Shown: positions 35,347 to 40,094 of the stretch, piece by piece
Layout: each line of letters opens with the position of its first letter
Position numbering within the stretch: position 1 is the stretch's first letter
NCBI GenBank assembly: GCA_016782885.1
Contig: JADHXQ010000035.1
Location: forward strand, 1 to 40,094
Source: Phycisphaerae bacterium
GTDB lineage: Bacteria; Planctomycetota; Phycisphaerae; SM23-33
Direction of reading: 5' to 3'
Length of the DNA stretch: 40,094 nt
Made by a program: the position numbers and the translations under genes
The notes under the pieces: generated by a model
The model's input: only the letters and a program-made list of their open reading frames with translations
Databases searched by the model: none
What the model was told of the DNA's origin: nothing

Positions 35347-38300
35347 ATGACGACACGTTTGGGGCTTGATTTGGGGCCAAATTCAATTGGCTGGGCATTA
35401 CTCGATGATAAGTCGATTCTGGCTGCGGGCGTGCGGGTGTTCGAGGAAGGGGTGGATAATTTCGACACCGGCAAGGAGAAATCCCGCAACGAGAACCGCC
35501 GAACAGCGCGCGGGATGCGACGGCAGACGCGCCGACGCGCAGCTCGCGGTGATGCGTTGCGAAAGGCATTGGTGCGTGTGGGGCTGCTGCCCGACGATAC
35601 GAATGCATTAAACGCCCTGCTCGACGAAGATGTGTACCAACTGCGAGCCCGTGCCCTTAGCGAGAAGCTCTCCGCCCATCAGATTGGACGGGTTCTACTC
35701 AATTTGAACCGCCGCCGGGGTTTCTGGTCGCCGCGAAAACGCCCGGTCGACAAGGAGTCGGGCGAGATACTCAAAGAGATCGGCGAACTGGACAGAGCTA
35801 TCGGGCCGGATGGAACGCTTGGCAGCTACCTCCACGGTAAACAGAAGGCGTTGGATCACGCCAGGCGGGTCGAGGATGATCACGTTCGAAATCGTCACAC
35901 GCGCCGGACCATGCTGGAAAATGAGTTCAACGCAATCTGGCGAGTCCAGGCGAGCTACTACCCAAAGCTTCTTACCGAAGAGCTTCGATGCGGACAGTTG
36001 GGTATTCAGAAATACCCTCAAAAACCGATCCCCCGCCATCATCCTTCCCGCAAGGGCCTTGACGACCTTAAAGCATTTGGCCTGCACGGGCTGATTTTCT
36101 TCCAACGCCCGATCTACTGGCCGAAATCATTCATCGGCCTGTGCGAACTGGAGCCCAAACAGGTACGATGCCCGCGCGCCCATCGCCTGTACGAACGATT
36201 CAGGCTCTTGTCGGAATTGAACAATCTGCGCTACGTCGATCCGGACATGAGAGTCCCCTGCGCGTTAGATCCCGCTCTGCGTGAGGCATACCTGGCCTTC
36301 ATGGCAACTCGCCCAAAAGCGACCTTCGATCAGATTCGAAAAGCACTGAATTTCAGCGAAGCGGTGCGATTCAATTTGGAAAAGGGAAAACGTTCGTCGC
36401 TGTTGGGAATGCCCGCGGAATGCAAGATAGTCAAAGCCGTCGGCAAAATCTGGCATGATCGCGATGAGGATCAGAAAAACGCCATCATGTCGGCCATGCT
36501 CCATCCGGGAGCCGATGAGGATGAACTCTTCGAGATGCTGATGGAGGAATACGGCTTCACAGATGAGCAGGCCGAAGCCCTTGTCGCCGTTGACCTGCCC
36601 AGCGGATACGGGAGTCTGTCCCTCAAGGCGATCGGCAAACTTCTGCCGCATCTGGAGCAAGGCCTGGTCTACATGGCCGAGGACGACTCGAACTCCGCTC
36701 TTCATGCGGCCGGATACTTGCGCCGAGATCAGCTTCAACGCCGTATCTTCGACAAACTCCCTGAACCCGGGCGGCAGAAAGACTGTCCAATAGGCGACAT
36801 TCCCAATCCCGTAGTCAAACGAGCCTTGAACCAACTACGGAAGGTCGTTAACTCAATCATTCGCGAGTACGGCAAACCCGACGAGATACACATGGAAATG
36901 GCTCGTGAAGTTCAACTCGGCAAGAAAAGGCGTGTCGAACGGATAAGGTACATGCGCCAGCGGGAAGAAACCCGCAACGTCGCCGCCGACGAAATCAGAA
37001 AACGCGGATTGCGCGTCACCGGCGACGCGATCGACCGATATCTTTTCTGGATAGAGCAGGGAGGCGATTGCATATACTGCGGCAAGAAAATAAGCCAGGT
37101 CCAATTGTTTACCGGCGAGGTTGATATAGATCACATACTTCCGATTTCCCTGTCGCACGACAACTCCAAATCGAATCGCGTGGTCTGCCATCGGCACTGC
37201 AATCACGAAAAGGGGCAGGGTACGATTCACGAATGGCTCGCCGCATCCGATCACGAGAGATACGACAAAATCTGCACCCGAGCACATATGCTCTTGCGAG
37301 ATGGAAATATCCCATACGCCAAGTACCGAAAGATTATTCGCAAGTCCGTTGACTCCGACGAATTCCTCAGCCGCCAACTGGTGGACACCGGATATATCAC
37401 TCGAGCGGCCAGCGAATATCTGCGATGCCTCTTCGGGGAGCCTCATAAAGTCTTGGGCCTCAAAGGACAGTACACCGCCACGCTCCGCCGCATGTGGGGG
37501 CTGGGCGATGTAATCGCCGAACTGCCCGACAGCCCGGCGTGGCGGGAGCAGAACAAACTTCGAGACGGCGAGAAGAACCGTGCAGACCACCGCCATCACA
37601 CCATGGACGCTATTGTTTTGGCTTTGACAGACCGCCCCCGTCTGCAGAAGCTTACCGCCTTCCTTGCCGCCAAACAACAGGGAAGGGATACTGAGGCGTT
37701 CGATCCCCCCTGGCCAACCTTCCGGCAGGACGTCAAGAACGCACTCGAACCGATCCGAATCTCACACCAGGTGCAGCGCGGCGTGCGAGGCTCTCTGCAC
37801 GACGATACGCTTTATGGACAGGCCCGCGACGACAGAGGAAACATCATTGACGGGCGTTTTGTGGTCAGAAAACCGCTGGCTGACCTTACCGCAAACGAAA
37901 TCGCAAAGATTCTCGACAAAACCATCCGCAACATAGTTATCGCAAAACTCGCCGAAAACGGTATCGAAGCAGGACGCGGGAAGAAACCGGACGCCAGGGT
38001 AATGAAGGAAACCCTCTCGAATGTCACTATGCCCTCAGGCGTACCAATCAACAAAGTGCGGGTCTACAAAGAAGACTTGACCATCGAACCGATCCGCATC
38101 GGCAAACCCGGCATGGCGTGGGTGAAACCGGGCAACACGCATCATCACTGCATCTTCGAGTGGACCGGCAAGAAAGGCAAAATCAAACGCGGAAAGATAT
38201 CGATCACTATGCTCGAAGCAACCAGGCGAAGGAAAGTCGGCGAGCCGATTATCCAGCGCATTGCGCCGACTGACCATCCGGACATCCCGGCTGATGCCCG

Positions 38301-38532
38301 CTTTGTGATGTCCCTGGCACATAACGAAATGGTTCTCGCCAACGTCGAAGGGCAGGAAAAGCTCCTGGTATTCGTCACTTCCCCAGCCACCACGCAACAA
38401 CTCTTCTTTGTGGAACATACCGATGCGCGGAGGAGCGGGGACAAAAAGAAAATCAGCTTCACCCCCAATACGCTCAATGCGAGCAAGGTGACTGTCGATC
38501 CCATCGGCAGAATTCGCTGGGCAAACGACTGA
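35347..38532 (+). CDS. cas9: CRISPR-associated endonuclease Cas9, type II-C
   Basis: RNA-guided DNA endonuclease of 1061 residues, the compact size of subtype II-C. RuvC-I: LGLDLGPNSIGWALL with D8. An arginine-rich bridge helix follows (RRTARGMRRQTRRRAARG, about residues 52-69). A helical recognition lobe runs to about 490. RuvC-II: IHMEMARE with E517. HNH: VDIDHILP with H596 and N619 in CNHEKG; a likely zinc site is formed by C575, C578, C614 and C618. RuvC-III: ADHRHHTMDAI with H750/H751 and D754. The rest is the wedge and PAM-interacting part; the PAM cannot be read from sequence. All nuclease residues are present, so it should cut both strands. The ATG at 35347 has GAGGT about 8 bases upstream. 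Confidence 0.97.
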   Translation: MTTRLGLDLGPNSIGWALLDDKSILAAGVRVFEEGVDNFDTGKEKSRNENRRTARGMRRQTRRRAARGDALRKALVRVGLLPDDTNALNALLDEDVYQLRARALSEKLSAHQIGRVLLNLNRRRGFWSPRKRPVDKESGEILKEIGELDRAIGPDGTLGSYLHGKQKALDHARRVEDDHVRNRHTRRTMLENEFNAIWRVQASYYPKLLTEELRCGQLGIQKYPQKPIPRHHPSRKGLDDLKAFGLHGLIFFQRPIYWPKSFIGLCELEPKQVRCPRAHRLYERFRLLSELNNLRYVDPDMRVPCALDPALREAYLAFMATRPKATFDQIRKALNFSEAVRFNLEKGKRSSLLGMPAECKIVKAVGKIWHDRDEDQKNAIMSAMLHPGADEDELFEMLMEEYGFTDEQAEALVAVDLPSGYGSLSLKAIGKLLPHLEQGLVYMAEDDSNSALHAAGYLRRDQLQRRIFDKLPEPGRQKDCPIGDIPNPVVKRALNQLRKVVNSIIREYGKPDEIHMEMAREVQLGKKRRVERIRYMRQREETRNVAADEIRKRGLRVTGDAIDRYLFWIEQGGDCIYCGKKISQVQLFTGEVDIDHILPISLSHDNSKSNRVVCHRHCNHEKGQGTIHEWLAASDHERYDKICTRAHMLLRDGNIPYAKYRKIIRKSVDSDEFLSRQLVDTGYITRAASEYLRCLFGEPHKVLGLKGQYTATLRRMWGLGDVIAELPDSPAWREQNKLRDGEKNRADHRHHTMDAIVLALTDRPRLQKLTAFLAAKQQGRDTEAFDPPWPTFRQDVKNALEPIRISHQVQRGVRGSLHDDTLYGQARDDRGNIIDGRFVVRKPLADLTANEIAKILDKTIRNIVIAKLAENGIEAGRGKKPDARVMKETLSNVTMPSGVPINKVRVYKEDLTIEPIRIGKPGMAWVKPGNTHHHCIFEWTGKKGKIKRGKISITMLEATRRRKVGEPIIQRIAPTDHPDIPADARFVMSLAHNEMVLANVEGQEKLLVFVTSPATTQQLFFVEHTDARRSGDKKKISFTPNTLNASKVTVDPIGRIRWAND

Positions 38533-38625
38533 TGTTTTGTCGATATAACAGGGTGGCGTGAAAAATCGGACCATCGCTGTCCGAACCAGCGCGGGGTTCG
38601 TTTGTGCCGCGAGCGGCCAGGCATC

Positions 38626-39582
38626 ATGATTAAACGGATCATTGAAATCTCCTCCGAACCGCTTGTCTTGACGGTGAGAGACAATCAACTGCGATTGCAC
38701 CAACCGGCGAGCCGAGGCGGTGAGCGGGTCTCGTCGATTCCCTGTGAAGACATCGGCGTGCTTGTTATCGAGCATCCACAGACCATGTGCTCACAGCGAT
38801 CCATCACCAGACTCCTGGAGTTTGGCGCAGCCGTTGTCTACTGCGGGCGCGATCACCTGCCCGCCGGTGTGGCCCTTCCCGTTTCACAAAACACTCAGGT
38901 CGTAACCCGCATTCAGGAACAAATCCAGGCGTCCAAACCGTTGCAAAAGAATCTCTGGAAACAACTGGTTGTCGCTAAAATCCGCCATCATGCCGAAATC
39001 GTCAAACCCCATGACCGCGGGCACTATCGGAAACTCTCTGCTCTGGCCCGCGAGGTCAGAAGCGGCGACCCGACCAATGTGGAAGCCCAGGGCGCACGAT
39101 ACTTCTGGAACTGCTGGAGACAGTTGCTTGGGGAATCAGATTTCCGCAGGGACCCCGATGGCAATGAAGGTCTCAATGCGATGCTGAACTATGGATACGC
39201 CATCCTTCGGGCGGGCCTCGGGCGGGCCATTGTGTCAGCCGGTTTCACACCCGTTCTGGGAATCCATCATCATAACAGAAGCAATGCCTTCTCGCTGGCC
39301 GATGATCTGATCGAACCAATCCGCCCGCTGGTTGACCAACTGGTGCTTGACGCCGTCAGCGATGGTCTTCCGGCGGAGATCAACACTAATGCAAAACGGC
39401 TGCTGTTGGGATTGCTGCACCAGACCGTAAGATTCGACGACACCACCGGTCCGCTAATGGTGATCATGCACCGCTACGTTGCTGACTTTGGAAGATGCCT
39501 TCGAGGCCAGGCGAAAAAACTGTGTACGCCCAAGGCGGTCAAGAAAACAGACGAGCCGAACACGAACGAAAAAGATTTCTGA
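38626..39582 (+). CDS. cas1: CRISPR-associated protein Cas1 (type II)
   Basis: Integrase subunit that with Cas2 inserts new spacers. The 318-residue protein has the N-terminal beta domain (IIEISSEPLVLTVRDNQLRL, IPCEDIGVLVIEHPQTM) and the helical catalytic domain with the metal ligands in NVEAQGARYFWNCW (Glu), VLGIHHHNRSNAFSLADDLIEP (His and Asp/Glu). The ATG at 38626 matches the usual MIKRII-type start better than the upstream TTG. It follows cas9 after 93 bases and precedes cas2 by 24. No csn2 or cas4 is present, which defines the locus as II-C. Confidence 0.96.
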   Translation: MIKRIIEISSEPLVLTVRDNQLRLHQPASRGGERVSSIPCEDIGVLVIEHPQTMCSQRSITRLLEFGAAVVYCGRDHLPAGVALPVSQNTQVVTRIQEQIQASKPLQKNLWKQLVVAKIRHHAEIVKPHDRGHYRKLSALAREVRSGDPTNVEAQGARYFWNCWRQLLGESDFRRDPDGNEGLNAMLNYGYAILRAGLGRAIVSAGFTPVLGIHHHNRSNAFSLADDLIEPIRPLVDQLVLDAVSDGLPAEINTNAKRLLLGLLHQTVRFDDTTGPLMVIMHRYVADFGRCLRGQAKKLCTPKAVKKTDEPNTNEKDF

Positions 39583-39606
39583 CCCGTTGTTGAGAAAAGA
39601 TCGGCC

Positions 39607-39936
39607 ATGGACCTTTCAGGATACAGATGCATGTGGTTAGTGGCGATGTTTGATCTTCCGACCGAGACTAAAAAAGATCGCAAGGCTTACGCGCTTTTCC
39701 GAAAATCGCTCATCAAAGATGGGTTTGCAATGATGCAGTATTCGGTATATATTAGACATTGTGCAAGTCGCGAAAATGCCGACGTACACACACAGCGAAC
39801 ACAGGCGTCACTTCCTCCCGAAGGAGAGGTTCGACTGATATGCATCACAGACAAACAGTACGAGCGGATGGATGTTTTTCTCGGGAGAAAACGAAAACCA
39901 ACACCCGCCGCACCTGTTCAACTCGAACTTTTCTGA
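39607..39936 (+). CDS. cas2: CRISPR-associated protein Cas2
   Basis: A 109-residue ferredoxin-fold protein that bridges two Cas1 dimers in the spacer-integration complex. Seen: WLVAMFDLPTETKKDRKAYA with the conserved aspartate at the end of the first strand, FAMMQYSVYIRHC, GEVRLICITDKQYERM and the C-terminal PVQLELF typical of type II Cas2. The start lies 24 bases after cas1, and the array begins 49 bases after the stop. Confidence 0.96.
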   Translation: MDLSGYRCMWLVAMFDLPTETKKDRKAYALFRKSLIKDGFAMMQYSVYIRHCASRENADVHTQRTQASLPPEGEVRLICITDKQYERMDVFLGRKRKPTPAAPVQLELF

Positions 39937-39985
39937 CCGTCTTTTCCGTCGATCTCCTTTCTTCTGAGCGGATTACAGGCCATCT

Positions 39986-40094
39986 ATTGTAACTGATCCC
40001 GGCCCGACATCAATCCGCAACTTTAGTTTTTCGGCGGCGTGTTTCGGCGTCATTGTAACTGATCCCGGCCCGACATCAATCCGCAACATGACCG
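39986..40094 (-). CRISPR. CRISPR array, first two repeats (continues beyond the window)
   Basis: Two identical 36-base repeats at 39986-40021 and 40052-40087, separated by a 30-base spacer (40022-40051); seven bases of the next spacer end the window. Read on the minus strand, which the tracrRNA requires, the repeat starts GTTGCGGATTG and ends CAGTTACAAT. In that direction it contains TTGATG, 16 bases, TACAAT: a promoter-like pair ending at the repeat boundary. The array would thus be transcribed towards cas2, opposite to the cas genes. The 36/30 geometry is typical of type II. The leader side is probably outside the window. Confidence 0.95.

Overview
The window looks like a chromosomal segment of a GC-rich, free-living bacterium, most likely from the Planctomycetota (Phycisphaerae-like) or a neighbouring phylum. 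This is inferred from the mix of genes: secreted von Willebrand/metallopeptidase proteins, an HDOD-histidine kinase with an HTH-receiver regulator, a GxxExxY protein embedded in 'ACCACGGAAAACACGG' repeats, an NrpR-type regulator and a compact type II-C Cas9. No rRNA or tRNA gene was seen, so the phylum is not proven.

Layout. 1-4.3 kb (minus): leuS and hemL. 4.4-6.35 kb: a membrane-anchored metallophosphoesterase, then a small GxxExxY gene bracketed by inverted hexanucleotide-rich repeats. 6.4-10.8 kb (plus): trpF (with an unusual Glu at the catalytic Cys position), ahcY, an SDR oxidoreductase and xylA. 10.9-14.9 kb (minus): a three-gene phosphorelay cluster (HTH-receiver, HDOD-histidine kinase, receiver-GAF). 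15.3-19.8 kb (minus): flgM, then the housekeeping set ribH-nusB-ftsY-mnmG. 19.9-21.4 kb: two small membrane proteins. 21.4-26.8 kb (minus): a tightly overlapping three-gene operon of exported proteins centred on a 1190-residue metallopeptidase/VWA fusion. 27-30 kb: an M48 lipoprotein peptidase, a gene remnant and gdhA. 30.1-31.2 kb (plus): an NrpR-like regulator divergent from gdhA. 31.2-34.2 kb (minus): a fumA-fumB-nadB operon. 34.2-35.1 kb: non-coding, rich in repeats and hairpins. 35.1-40.1 kb: a complete type II-C CRISPR-Cas locus (tracrRNA, cas9, cas1, cas2 and the first two repeats of an array that runs off the window).

The CRISPR locus is the most interesting part. The anti-repeat upstream of cas9 can be read in detail: on the minus strand a TTGACA box and a -10-like box place the start of a roughly 102-nt tracrRNA exactly on an 18-nt perfect anti-repeat, and a hairpin plus U-tract ends it. 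The array must then be transcribed on the minus strand, towards cas2. In that direction each repeat carries TTGATG-N16-TACAAT, a built-in promoter of the kind known in other type II-C arrays. The tracrRNA promoter itself resembles a decayed repeat.

The genome carries several families of short dispersed repeats: GCCGTT-type hexamers, ACCACGGAAAACACGG units and CAGCTAT units. They have invaded gene ends and intergenic spaces and appear to have added residues to NusB, the histidine kinase and the metallophosphoesterase.
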